A stretch of DNA of 39,610 nucleotides from Magnetospirillum sp. WYHS-4. Lineage in GTDB: Bacteria > Pseudomonadota > Alphaproteobacteria > Rhodospirillales > GLO-3. The DNA is taken from NCBI GenBank assembly GCA_039908345.1, contig JAMOBD010000023.1, positions 1-39,610 on the forward strand. Reading direction: 5' to 3'. Position numbers and translations under genes: made by a program. The notes under the pieces are model-generated. The model worked only from the letters and a program-made list of their open reading frames with translations, searched no databases and was not told the DNA's origin. Numbering within the stretch: the stretch's first letter is position 1; every line of letters begins with the position of its first letter. This document shows positions 9,142 through 15,896 of this stretch, in pieces.

Positions 9142-9676
9142 GGCGGCCCCCCACCAGTTCGGTCAGGGCGCTGACGGCGGCTTCCAGTTGCTGGACCTCG
9201 TCGCGCCCGTCCCGGCGCAGGCGGTAAAGGGTCTGGTCGTGCAAGATGGTCTGGCGGTCCCGTTCTTCCTGCAGGGCCTTCTCGGCGGCCCGCAACTGAT
9301 GCAATTCGTCGGAGGACAGGTAGACGGCGTCCTGGACCGCCTTGTCGTTGCCGAAGCGCATGTTCTCCAACTCGGCATCCAGGGCCTCGATGGTGCGCCG
9401 GAGTTGCGCCACCTCGTCGAAGGCGGCGGCGCGGGCTTCCTGGACTTGACGTTCCGTCTCGAAACCGAAGCGGTCGATCTCTTCGCCCAGAGCCTCGATG
9501 GCGAGACCCAACTGCCGGGCCTCGTCATGGGCCGCGGCGATGGCTTCCTCCACCGCCTTGTCCTTCTCGTAGCGGGTACGTTCCAACTCGTCTTGCATGG
9601 CCTGCTGGGTGTCGCGCAGGAACCTGACTTCCAGCCGCGCTTCATGCAGGGCCTCAGCCTGACTTCCGTTCACCAT
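9134..9676 (-). CDS. Coiled-coil protein made of four 36-residue repeats
   Basis: I do not recognise the family. The 180-residue product is highly charged and almost wholly helical, with no signal peptide or membrane segment. Four consecutive 36-residue repeats can be aligned without gaps: residues 28-63, 64-99, 100-135 and 136-171. Each has Asp-Glu at repeat position 24-25, Leu at 29 and an A-L pair at its end (EAL, EAL, KAL, SAL). Thirty-six residues make ten alpha-helical turns. The ATG at 9676 is chosen because translation further upstream enters low-quality sequence shared with the next gene. The last 8 bases overlap the adenylyl cyclase start, so the two are translationally coupled; a scaffold or cyclase partner role is inferred. 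Confidence 0.8.
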   Translation of the reverse strand: MVNGSQAEALHEARLEVRFLRDTQQAMQDELERTRYEKDKAVEEAIAAAHDEARQLGLAIEALGEEIDRFGFETERQVQEARAAAFDEVAQLRRTIEALDAELENMRFGNDKAVQDAVYLSSDELHQLRAAEKALQEERDRQTILHDQTLYRLRRDGRDEVQQLEAAVSALTELVGGRHE

Positions 9677-9762
9677 CCACCATCCCCGAGCCGACCATTG
9701 GGCTTCCCCCATCCTCGCCCTGTCCCGGTCTGGCGTCAAGACCGCGCCCCGCACCGGCAAGG

Positions 9763-10584
9763 TCACTCGAAGACGATTTCCATGCCTTCCTTGGCGACGA
9801 AGGCTTCCGACCATTCGGCCTTGGCTTCCGCTGCGATGCCGTCCATGAAGGCGTCGTCGTGGTCGGGGTCGTGGTGGAAGATGGCCAGGCTTTTGGCCCC
9901 GGCGGCGCGGCACAGCCGCAGCCCCTCGTTCCAGGTCGAATGGCCCCAGCCGATCTTGGACGGGAATTCCGCTTCGGTGTAGGTGGAGTCGTAGATCACC
10001 ACGTCGGCCCCTTCGATGAGGCCCAGGATATTCTCGTCGATCTGACCGGGCACATGTTCGGTGTCGGTCACGTAGCAGGCAGACTTTCCCTTGTATTCCA
10101 GGCGGTATCCGGTGGCGCCGTTAGGGTGGCGCAAGGGGGCTGTCCGGACATTCAGCGACTTGCCGAGCCGGAAGCTGTCGCCGGCGACGAAGTCCTCCAG
10201 GCTCAACTGGCAGCGCATGGCCTCCAGCGGCACAGGGAACATTGGGTTGTCCATCTGAGCCGACAGCACGTCCCGGATGCCCTGCCCTTTCAGGTGGCCG
10301 GCCCGGATGTGCAACGTGAAGGACGGCATGTAGGCCGGGGCGAAGAACGGGAAGCCGTTGATGTGGTCCCAGTGGGTATGGGTGAGCAGCAACTGGGCTT
10401 CCGTGCAGCCCCGCTTGAGAATCTGGGCACCCAGGGTCCGGATTCCGGTACCGGCATCCATGATGATGCATTCGTCGTCGACCTGGACTTCGAGGCAACT
10501 GGTGTTGCCGCCGTAGCGGATATGCTGCGCCGACGGGCAGGCAATGCTGCCCCGGACCCCCCAGAATCGAATTCGAAATCCCAT
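9763..10584 (-). CDS. MBL-fold metallohydrolase (PhnP/TaR3-like)
   Basis: A 273-residue metallo-beta-lactamase-fold hydrolase starting MGFRIRFWGVRGSIACP, the N-terminus of the COG1235/TaR3-like group. Metal ligands are visible: HTHWDH (H69, H71, D73, H74), H153 (LRHPNGATGY), D174 (YVTDTEH), and a late His (H237 or H238 in FHHDPDHDD). The substrate is unknown. Members of this fold hydrolyse cyclic phosphodiesters, among others, so a role in cyclic-nucleotide turnover beside an adenylyl cyclase is attractive, but it rests only on context. It is the first gene of the signalling cluster, with 86 bases to the coiled-coil gene. Confidence 0.88.
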   Translation of the reverse strand: MGFRIRFWGVRGSIACPSAQHIRYGGNTSCLEVQVDDECIIMDAGTGIRTLGAQILKRGCTEAQLLLTHTHWDHINGFPFFAPAYMPSFTLHIRAGHLKGQGIRDVLSAQMDNPMFPVPLEAMRCQLSLEDFVAGDSFRLGKSLNVRTAPLRHPNGATGYRLEYKGKSACYVTDTEHVPGQIDENILGLIEGADVVIYDSTYTEAEFPSKIGWGHSTWNEGLRLCRAAGAKSLAIFHHDPDHDDAFMDGIAAEAKAEWSEAFVAKEGMEIVFE

Positions 10585-10721
10585 AAACCTCGCTCCACCG
10601 CCGGGTCGCGTTCGGCTCCGCTTCCCGGTAGGATCGTGCCGCTCTCGGATCAGGATCGGCTCCCGGCACGACGATGGGAGAATCCTCTCGCACGCAAATC
10701 CCTAAGACTCGGTGACGGCCG

Positions 10722-11468
10722 TCACACCCCTTCGACCATCACCGCGGAGCCCGGCTCCAAGCCCAAAATCCGGTTGGCCCTTCCGCGATTTACCGCAAGT
10801 TCGACCAATCCGTTGGAATTTTCATACCAGAAAGCCGAACCGGGGGAAACGTCGGAGAATGTGAGGGCGCGCGCCAGCGCCCGGCCGCCGACCCGAACAC
10901 GGGATTCAGGGGAGAGCCCTGAAGCCCGCAGCCCCGTCACCGCATTACCGAAGCCGTCTATATAGATAATCACGCCCCAATCGTCCGGCCAGTCGGGAAA
11001 TCGGATTCCGTCTCCGGCAACGGGCCGGGCCCAATCCGAATTGCCGGGCCTCTCGCCCCTGGCCAGGCCTGCGGCAACGGGCGCGAAGAGATCGCGGCCG
11101 TGGAAGGAAGACGACAGCCGCTCCGGCCGCCAGAGAATCTCCCACCAGCGGACGGGGCCGGCGGCGCGCCGGGCCACCAGTTCGAACAGGCCGTTGCCCG
11201 GACCGACGAAGAAGCGGCCGTCCGCCTCCAGGATCACGGCCGGTCGGGGGCTCCCCACCCCCGGATCGACCACGCAGAGGAAGACGCTGCCCGGCGGGAA
11301 TTCCCCAACGAAGGCGGGAAGCAAATATGCCGCCGCCTTGGGATCGAAGGAAGGGGCGTCGGCCATCAGGTCGACCTGTGGAATGCCGGGGGCTTCCCGC
11401 AACAGAACGGCCCGCATCTGCCCGACGTAGGGCCCGCCGACGCCGAAATCGGTGAACAGGACGATCAG
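10722..11468 (-). CDS. SAM hydroxide adenosyltransferase (DUF62), apparent CTG start
   Basis: The family hydrolyses S-adenosylmethionine to adenosine and methionine and is related to fluorinase/chlorinase. The 248-residue product begins (M)IVLFTDFG, the universal family N-terminus, and carries the described Asp-Arg-His triad: D68 in VVDPGVG, R75, and H123 in SFHGRDLFAP. The codon for the first residue is CTG at 11468. No ATG, GTG or TTG lies nearby in frame upstream, where the reading frame overlaps the end of rpoH. GGGAG lies 7 bases before the CTG, and the CTG shares bases with the rpoH TGA (CTGA), which suggests translational coupling. A sequencing error or a start further inside is possible but would remove the conserved TDFG strand. 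Confidence 0.85.
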   Translation of the reverse strand: MIVLFTDFGVGGPYVGQMRAVLLREAPGIPQVDLMADAPSFDPKAAAYLLPAFVGEFPPGSVFLCVVDPGVGSPRPAVILEADGRFFVGPGNGLFELVARRAAGPVRWWEILWRPERLSSSFHGRDLFAPVAAGLARGERPGNSDWARPVAGDGIRFPDWPDDWGVIIYIDGFGNAVTGLRASGLSPESRVRVGGRALARALTFSDVSPGSAFWYENSNGLVELAVNRGRANRILGLEPGSAVMVEGV

Positions 11469-12337
11469 GCGACCGCTCCCAGGACGGCCTTCTGCACCTT
11501 CTCGAATGCCCGATTCTCGATCTGGCGGACACGCTCGCGGCTGATGCCCAGACGTCCCCCCAACTCGTCGAGGGTCACCGGATCGTCGGACAAGCGGCGG
11601 GCCTCCAGCACCAGGCGGTCGCGCTCCGACAAGGTAGCGAGGGCATCCAGGAGCAATCGGCGGCGCAGGAGAGCTTCTTGCCCCTCGGCCAGCCCCTCTT
11701 CGGCCGAGACGCGGTCGTCGGCCAGGCTGTCCTGGAATTGGGGCGCGTTCTCCCCGTCGCTTACCGGGGCGTTCAGGGACACGTCGCGGCTGCCGAAGCG
11801 CCGGTTCATGTCGACGACGTCCTGGGCGTCGACATCCAGACGGCGCGCCAGCGTCTCCGCATCCGCCGGGGTCAGGTCGCCGGATTCGGATATCTTGAGG
11901 CTGCTCTTGAGACGGCGCAGGCTGAAGAACAGCTTCTTCTGGGCCGCCAGGGTCCCCATCTTGACCAGGGACCAGGAACGCAGCACGTACTCGGTGATCG
12001 AGGCCTTGATCCACCAGATGGCGTAGGTGGCCAAGCGGAAGCCGCGCTCCGGCTCGAACTTCTTCACCGCCTTCATCAGGCCGATGTTGCCTTCCGCCAC
12101 CAGATCCGACAGCGGCAGTCCGTAGCCGCGATACTTCATGGCGATCTTGGCCACCAGGCGCAGGTGGCTGGTCACCAGCCGGTGGGCCGCGGCGACATCG
12201 CCTTGGTCGCGCCAGCGTACCGCCAGCATGTATTCCTCCTCGGCGTCCAGGATCGGAAACTTCCAGATGGACCGGAAATAGGCGGACAGGCCTTCATCGA
12301 CCGGAACCGCCGGCAGGGTCAAAGCTTTGGTCGTCAT
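11465..12337 (-). CDS. rpoH: RNA polymerase heat-shock sigma factor RpoH (sigma-32)
   Basis: A 290-residue group-3 sigma factor directing transcription of heat-shock genes. It starts MTTKALTLPAVPVDEGLSAY, standard for alphaproteobacterial RpoH. Region 2 is seen in AAHRLVTSHLRLVAKIAM, LVAEGNIGLMKAVKKFEP and FRLATYAIWWIKASI. The RpoH box is present as QKKLFFSLRR (about 133-142), and region 4 ends with the helix-turn-helix LGGRLGISRERVRQIENRAF. The gene has a leader of about 230 bases behind a good sigma-70-type promoter, and it ends by overlapping the DUF62 gene. Alphaproteobacteria often carry several rpoH copies; one is visible here. Confidence 0.96.
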   Translation of the reverse strand: MTTKALTLPAVPVDEGLSAYFRSIWKFPILDAEEEYMLAVRWRDQGDVAAAHRLVTSHLRLVAKIAMKYRGYGLPLSDLVAEGNIGLMKAVKKFEPERGFRLATYAIWWIKASITEYVLRSWSLVKMGTLAAQKKLFFSLRRLKSSLKISESGDLTPADAETLARRLDVDAQDVVDMNRRFGSRDVSLNAPVSDGENAPQFQDSLADDRVSAEEGLAEGQEALLRRRLLLDALATLSERDRLVLEARRLSDDPVTLDELGGRLGISRERVRQIENRAFEKVQKAVLGAVA

Positions 12338-12397
12338 GGTTCGTCGTTTCCCCGTCTTGCTTTCGTCAGGTTGGCACCGGGGGCGGCCGTCGGACGG

Positions 12398-12448
12398 TCA
12401 CACCCCGTCGTTCCGGCGGCGCCCAGGGCGCGGCCGGCGGCATTTCAT
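12398..12448 (-). CDS. Possible second leader ORF upstream of rpoH
   Basis: A 16-codon frame (MKCRRPRPGRRRNDGV) starts at an ATG that overlaps the TGA of the 11-codon frame upstream (ATGA). It would be very Arg-rich. Such overlap suggests coupling, but the frame is short enough to be chance, and it has no ribosome site of its own. A small hairpin (CCGTC/GACGG) lies just after its stop. Listed because of its position between the strong leader ribosome site and rpoH. Confidence 0.2.
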   Translation of the reverse strand: MKCRRPRPGRRRNDGV

Positions 12449-12480
12449 GGGCAGGCAGGGAAAGCAAAGGTTTCGCGCAT
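12445..12480 (-). CDS. Possible leader peptide upstream of rpoH
   Basis: An 11-codon frame (MRETFAFPACP) follows an excellent ribosome-binding site, GGAGG with GATAAGGCC before the ATG at 12480. It lies in the long 5' leader of rpoH, about 110 bases before the sigma-factor start. The match to a Shine-Dalgarno sequence is stronger than that of rpoH itself. It could be a regulatory leader peptide or a decoy initiation site. Translation is not shown; sequence alone cannot prove it. Confidence 0.35.
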   Translation of the reverse strand: MRETFAFPACP

Positions 12481-12622
12481 GGCCTTATCCTCCGTCAGAG
12501 CAATAAGTCTGGATCCGCCATCGGCCGGACCCTGCGATCATTCCGAAAGGCCCCGATAGGGCGCCCTTCTGTCCGGATTCTATACGCGAGGCGCCCCAAG
12601 TCAAGAGCAGGAAGAAACGACA

Positions 12623-12651
12623 ACGGCCCCGCGGGGTTTCCGCGGGGCCGT
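12623..12651 (-). terminator. Hairpin terminator after mlaA
   Basis: A 12-base-pair GC-rich stem (arms 12623-12634 and 12640-12651, loop of 5 bases) lies 24 bases beyond the mlaA stop. On the minus strand it is followed by a T-rich stretch (GTTTCTTCC), less pure than a classic U-run. It separates mlaA transcription from the rpoH promoter just beyond. Confidence 0.7.
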
Positions 12652-12675
12652 CGGTATCTTGCCAGCGTGAAGGGC

Positions 12676-13536
12676 TTACTGGGGCCGCGTCGCCGTCTGG
12701 GAGGCGGCGAGATCCTCCTCCTCGCTCAGGTCGGGGATGGGCGGCAGCTTGCCTTCCTTGCCATTGCGGATTTCCGAAGCGCGCTTCTGGCGCGCCATGC
12801 TGCGGATCGCCGCGTAATAGTCGACCGACGTCTTCTTGATCTGGTCCAGTTCGCTCATCACGCCGCTGTACTCGTCCACGGCGGTCAAGCCCTTGCGCAG
12901 CCAAGCCTCGCCATCGCGATTGGAGTTGTCCAACCACATCCCCAGCGGGTCCAGATAGCTGTCGACGAACAGCTTGCCGACGCCGTCGCGGGGACTGGAC
13001 GGACCGTAAAACGGCAACACCAAGTAGAACCCCTCGCCGACCCCCCAGACCGCCAGGGTCTGGCCGAAGTCCTCGTCGTGGCCCTCGACGCCCAACCAGC
13101 TCTTGGCGACGTCGAACAGGCCGCCCAGGCCCAAGGTCGAATTGACGGCCACGCGCTCGGTGGTCTCCCAAGCGCGGTTCCATTCGCCCTGCAGCAGATC
13201 GTTGGCCAGAACCACCGGAGAATTCACGTTGTCGAGGGCGTTGCCGATGGCTTCCCGCCCCGGAGGCGGGATCAAGGCTGCGTACAGCTCGGACATCGGA
13301 CGCAACAGAAGGGTGTAGAACGCCTCGTTGAAGAAGAAGAAGAAGCGGTTGAGGGGCTCGATGGCGTCGTTGGCCTCCTCGTCCATCGACTCGGCGGCGG
13401 CGAGTTGGATGGTCACGGGCCGGACGTTCGCTTCGTCCTCGGCGGCGGACACCGGAGCGGCGCCTGCCAGCATCACGGCGGCAGCCATCCCCCCAACTAG
13501 CGACATCTTGTATGCCTGCACGATACACGTCCCCAT
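12676..13536 (-). CDS. mlaA: MlaA/VacJ-family outer-membrane lipid transport protein
   Basis: MlaA removes mislocalised phospholipids from the outer leaflet of the outer membrane and passes them to periplasmic MlaC. The 286-residue product has a signal peptide (MGTCIVQAYK then a hydrophobic Ala/Gly/Leu stretch, probable cleavage after PVSA) and the VacJ core: NDAIEPLNRFFFFFNEAFY, the segment with NSTLGLGGLFDVA, then DFGQTLAVWGVGEGFYLVLPFYGPS and SYLDPLGM. There is no lipobox cysteine, so it is not an obvious lipoprotein, unlike E. coli MlaA. The start is uncertain: ATG 13536 includes a basic residue in the signal peptide, while ATG 13506 has a better-placed CAGG. It is divergent from two mlaC-like genes. 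The tail is acidic and polar. Confidence 0.9.
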   Translation of the reverse strand: MGTCIVQAYKMSLVGGMAAAVMLAGAAPVSAAEDEANVRPVTIQLAAAESMDEEANDAIEPLNRFFFFFNEAFYTLLLRPMSELYAALIPPPGREAIGNALDNVNSPVVLANDLLQGEWNRAWETTERVAVNSTLGLGGLFDVAKSWLGVEGHDEDFGQTLAVWGVGEGFYLVLPFYGPSSPRDGVGKLFVDSYLDPLGMWLDNSNRDGEAWLRKGLTAVDEYSGVMSELDQIKKTSVDYYAAIRSMARQKRASEIRNGKEGKLPPIPDLSEEEDLAASQTATRPQ

Positions 13537-13782
13537 AATTGGTCGTTTCGAAAGGCGCCCCCCTCCACCCCTTCCAAGCGCCTCAACAGGCCGCCCGGTG
13601 TGGAAAAGGATCACCCACGTTGATTTTTCTTGTACGCGAACTTCCCCCCGCTCGCAACCCACAAACCCGCGAACCACGCCCCCTTGTGGCAAAAATGCAT
13701 CAGATCAAGGCGTCCATTGCTTCGGGCAGCGCGAATCCTTAGTCTGCCGTCCAGTATCCGCCATAGGGAGACCCGTCGCCCC

Positions 13783-14391
13783 ATGTTTTCCAGCCTTCGC
13801 AAGCTTGCCGCCGCCCTTCTGCTGGTCGCCGGCAGCAGCCTTCCCTCTTCCGCCGCCCCCACCGCCTCCGCCGTGGTGGGCGGCTTCCAGTCCGATCTGG
13901 TCGCCGTCATGAAGGAAGCCAAGAACCTGAGCCCCAAGGCTCGATTCGACCGCCTGGCGCCCAGCATCGACCGCACCTTCCACGTCCACACCATGATTCG
14001 GGTGATCCTGGGCCCCCTCTGGGGCCAAACGCCGCCGGAAGAACGGGAACGGCTGACCGCCGCCTTCCGCCGCATGAGCATCGCCACCGTCGCCACCCTG
14101 TTCGACGGCTATTCCGGCGAGACCTTTTCCGTCGTTGCCGAAGGCCAGGGCCCGCAGGAAACCACCTTGGTGCAGACCCATCTGAAGAAGAGCGACGGCG
14201 ACGTCATCGACATCGCCTACTTCGGCAAGTCCTTCAAGGGCGAGTGGCGAATCGTCGACGTCATCGTCGACAAGGGCATCAGCGAGTTGACGGTCCGCCG
14301 TTCCGAATACAAGAGCATCCTGGAAAGCGGCGGCGTGGCCGGCTTGGTCGACGTCCTGAACAAGAAGGCCGACAGCCTGCTGGCGCAGTGA
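13783..14391 (+). CDS. MlaC/HpnM-family periplasmic lipid-binding protein, copy 1
   Basis: A 202-residue secreted protein of the MlaC (Ttg2D) family, which ferries lipids across the periplasm; HpnM is the hopanoid-linked branch. It has a clear signal peptide (MFSSLRKLAAALLLVAGSSLPSSA). The mature part shows the family pattern: FQSDLVAVMKEA, ARFDRLAPSIDRTFH, LTAAFRRMSIATVATLF, GEWRIVDVIVDKGISE and RRSEYKSIL. The ATG at 13783 follows AGGGAG. The second paralogue starts 16 bases after its stop and mlaA lies divergently upstream, so the three probably form one lipid-trafficking set. Whether the cargo is phospholipid or hopanoid is not decided by sequence. Confidence 0.9.
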   Translation: MFSSLRKLAAALLLVAGSSLPSSAAPTASAVVGGFQSDLVAVMKEAKNLSPKARFDRLAPSIDRTFHVHTMIRVILGPLWGQTPPEERERLTAAFRRMSIATVATLFDGYSGETFSVVAEGQGPQETTLVQTHLKKSDGDVIDIAYFGKSFKGEWRIVDVIVDKGISELTVRRSEYKSILESGGVAGLVDVLNKKADSLLAQ

Positions 14392-14407
14392 CGGAAGGAT
14401 CGTAGGC

Positions 14408-15025
14408 ATGACCTTTTCGCGTTATTCCCTTCTGGGCGCCGCGATGCTGCTGGCATCGGCCGGTGCCGCCCGGGCCTGCGAGGACTCCCCCAAGGCCAGC
14501 GTCGAGCGCTTCCATGCCGCCCTGCTTGGCGTGATGAAGGAAGCCAAGGCCCTGGGGACCAAGGGCCGCTACGACCGCCTGGCCCCCGAGGTGACTTCCT
14601 GTTTCGACATGCGCCTGATGAGTCGGGTGGCGACCGATTCGGCTTGGCGCGATGCCGGAGACGCCGACCGGGAGACCCTGGTCGCCGCCTTCTCGCGCAT
14701 GAGTATCGCCACCTACGCCAGCCAGTTCAGCGGCCACGACGGCGAATCCTTCGAGACCCTGGCGGTCGTCCCCGGCCCCCAGGACACCCAACTGGTCAAG
14801 ACCCGGATCGTCCTGTCCGCCAAGTCGCCGGTGCCCCTCACCTACGTGATGAAGAAGACGACCAACAGCCCCACCCTGTGGCGCGTCGCCGACATCCTGC
14901 TGGACGGGGATATCAGCCAGCTAGCCACGCGGCGGTCCGAATACCGCGCGACGCTGAAGGACAAGGGGCTGGCCGGACTGGTCGCCACCTTGAACGCCAA
15001 GGCCGAGGAACTGCTGGTCAAGTGA
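14408..15025 (+). CDS. MlaC/HpnM-family periplasmic lipid-binding protein, copy 2
   Basis: A 205-residue tandem paralogue of the preceding gene. It has a signal peptide ending AGAARA, then CEDSPKASVERFHAALLGVMKEA. It shares with copy 1 the stretches VMKEAK, YDRLAPEV, AAFSRMSIATYAS, WRVADILLDGDISQ and RRSEYRATL. It retains the lipid-cavity framework, though the middle is diverged (SAWRDAGDADRET against LWGQTPPEERER). A Cys follows directly after the predicted cleavage site (ARA-C), but the -3 to -1 residues do not make a convincing lipobox. Translation is probably coupled to copy 1 (GGAAGG before the ATG). The strong hairpin 80 bases downstream may end the transcript. Confidence 0.9.
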   Translation: MTFSRYSLLGAAMLLASAGAARACEDSPKASVERFHAALLGVMKEAKALGTKGRYDRLAPEVTSCFDMRLMSRVATDSAWRDAGDADRETLVAAFSRMSIATYASQFSGHDGESFETLAVVPGPQDTQLVKTRIVLSAKSPVPLTYVMKKTTNSPTLWRVADILLDGDISQLATRRSEYRATLKDKGLAGLVATLNAKAEELLVK

Positions 15026-15103
15026 TCGAGCCGACTCGTCGGCCGGTATCGAGCGGCCATTGAGGCCGCGGCCAAGCGAGTGGAGCGAGGGCCAAGAATA
15101 AAG

Positions 15104-15137
15104 ATACCAACCGGTCAAAGCATTGGCCGGTTGGTAT
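15104..15137. repeat. 15-bp stem hairpin, copy also in the hpnL 3' end
   Basis: Arms 15104-15118 and 15123-15137 pair over 15 bases with only one wobble position, around a 4-base loop (AGCA). The right arm with two loop bases (17 bases, 15121-15137) is repeated exactly at 15898-15914, where it includes part of the hpnL stop codon and its last codons. There is no U-run after it on the plus strand. It may end mlaC transcripts, or be a scar of the event that placed the hicAB segment here. Confidence 0.75.
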
Positions 15138-15252
15138 AAATCCAGAACGCTTTCCGGCCGCGCATCGACTTGCCGCGCCCGCGCGCCCCGCAAGGTGCGG
15201 GCGCAGGTGGACGTGAACCCCTGTGGGTTCATGTGAGGCGACGTTCGTCGGC

Positions 15253-15281
15253 TTGATGCAATGGGCATTCGTGTGTATAAT
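15253..15281 (+). promoter_or_regulatory. Sigma-70-type promoter of the hicAB remnant
   Basis: TTGATG at 15253-15258 and a perfect TATAAT at 15276-15281 are separated by exactly 17 bases. The expected start is near 15288, just before the strong GGAGGAGG ribosome site of hicA. It is one of the closest matches to the consensus that I noticed in this window, consistent with a compact, self-contained toxin-antitoxin module. Confidence 0.75.
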
Positions 15282-15305
15282 TCCTGCCCTGATGGTGGAG
15301 GAGGC

Positions 15306-15427
15306 ATGGACAGCCGCGAGGTCATCCGCAGGCTCCGGGCGGACGGGTGACGGTGCCGCATCCCCGCAAGGATTTGAAGATTGGCACGCTCCGTTCCATC
15401 GAACGCCAAAGCGAGGTGTTACCTTGA
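15306..15427 (+). pseudogene. hicA: hicA toxin gene with internal deletion
   Basis: HicA is a small mRNA interferase with a double-stranded-RNA-binding fold. Here the ATG at 15306, behind GGAGGAGG, gives the normal N-terminus MDSREVIRRLRADG and then an immediate TGA at 15348. From 15347, in another frame, the normal C-terminus resumes: VTVPHPRKDLKIGTLRSIERQ, ending at TGA 15427. The whole middle, about 20 residues including the GSHH-type segment with the catalytic His, is missing. The simplest reading is a single deletion not divisible by three. The toxin must be inactive. hicB downstream is intact. Confidence 0.85.
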
Positions 15428-15440
15428 TCGGGAGAAAGCA

Positions 15441-15836
15441 ATGAGCCAGATCATCTATCCCGCCATCATCGAAAGCGGCGAGGAGCCCGGCTTCGCGGTA
15501 TTCTTTCCCGATCTGCCGGGCTGCGTCAGTGCCGGCGATACCCTGGAAGAGGCCTTCTCCGAGGCCATGGAGGCCCTGGCCCTCCACCTGGCGGGAATGG
15601 CCGAGGACGGCGCCCCCCTCCCCGATCCGACCCCCCTGGCCGAGGTGAGGGCCGAACCCGGCATCCGGGTCGCCGCCATCGTTCCCGTTCCGGCGGAAGC
15701 TCCGGGGCGGACGGTGCGCACCAACATCACCATCGACGCCAACCTGCTCGCCCAGATCGATGCCCTGGCGACCAACCGCTCCGCCTTCCTCGCCGACGCG
15801 GCCCGCCGCGAATTGGCAAGGCGAAGGGCGGGATGA
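15441..15836 (+). CDS. hicB: HicB-family antitoxin
   Basis: A 131-residue antitoxin with the standard two parts. The N-terminal half is the HicB fold (IIYPAIIESGEEPGFAVFFPDLPGCVSAGDTLEEA) that covers HicA. A ribbon-helix-helix at the C-terminus (RTNITIDANLLAQIDALA, then FLADAARRELARR) should bind the operon promoter. ATG 15441 follows GGGAG at good spacing; translation from an upstream alternative codon would include hicA sequence. It begins 13 bases after the hicA remnant's stop. With its toxin destroyed it is an orphan that may persist as a repressor or protect against related toxins elsewhere in the genome. Confidence 0.9.
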   Translation: MSQIIYPAIIESGEEPGFAVFFPDLPGCVSAGDTLEEAFSEAMEALALHLAGMAEDGAPLPDPTPLAEVRAEPGIRVAAIVPVPAEAPGRTVRTNITIDANLLAQIDALATNRSAFLADAARRELARRRAG

Positions 15837-15896
15837 CTGCAGACCCAGTGACGGTGCGGGTTTGCGAGGCGGGCATTATGCCCACTGTCACCGTAA

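Larger units (their letters stand above)
12338..12622 (-). promoter_or_regulatory. Leader and promoter region of rpoH
   Basis: This gap upstream of rpoH holds a promoter candidate at its far end, two tiny overlapping frames (12480-12398), and short hairpins. Reading the minus strand, -35 TTGACT lies at 12604-12599 and -10 TAGAAT at 12582-12577, separated by 16 bases, giving transcription from about 12570 and a leader of about 230 bases. No obvious sigma-32 promoter was seen. The length of the leader suggests post-transcriptional control of RpoH, as known in other bacteria by different mechanisms. Confidence 0.5.

Noticed and set aside
6856-9174. A 772-residue plus-strand frame opposite the adenylyl cyclase
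   Set aside because: Antisense shadow: the opposite strand has complete GAF, PAS and cyclase motifs in order.
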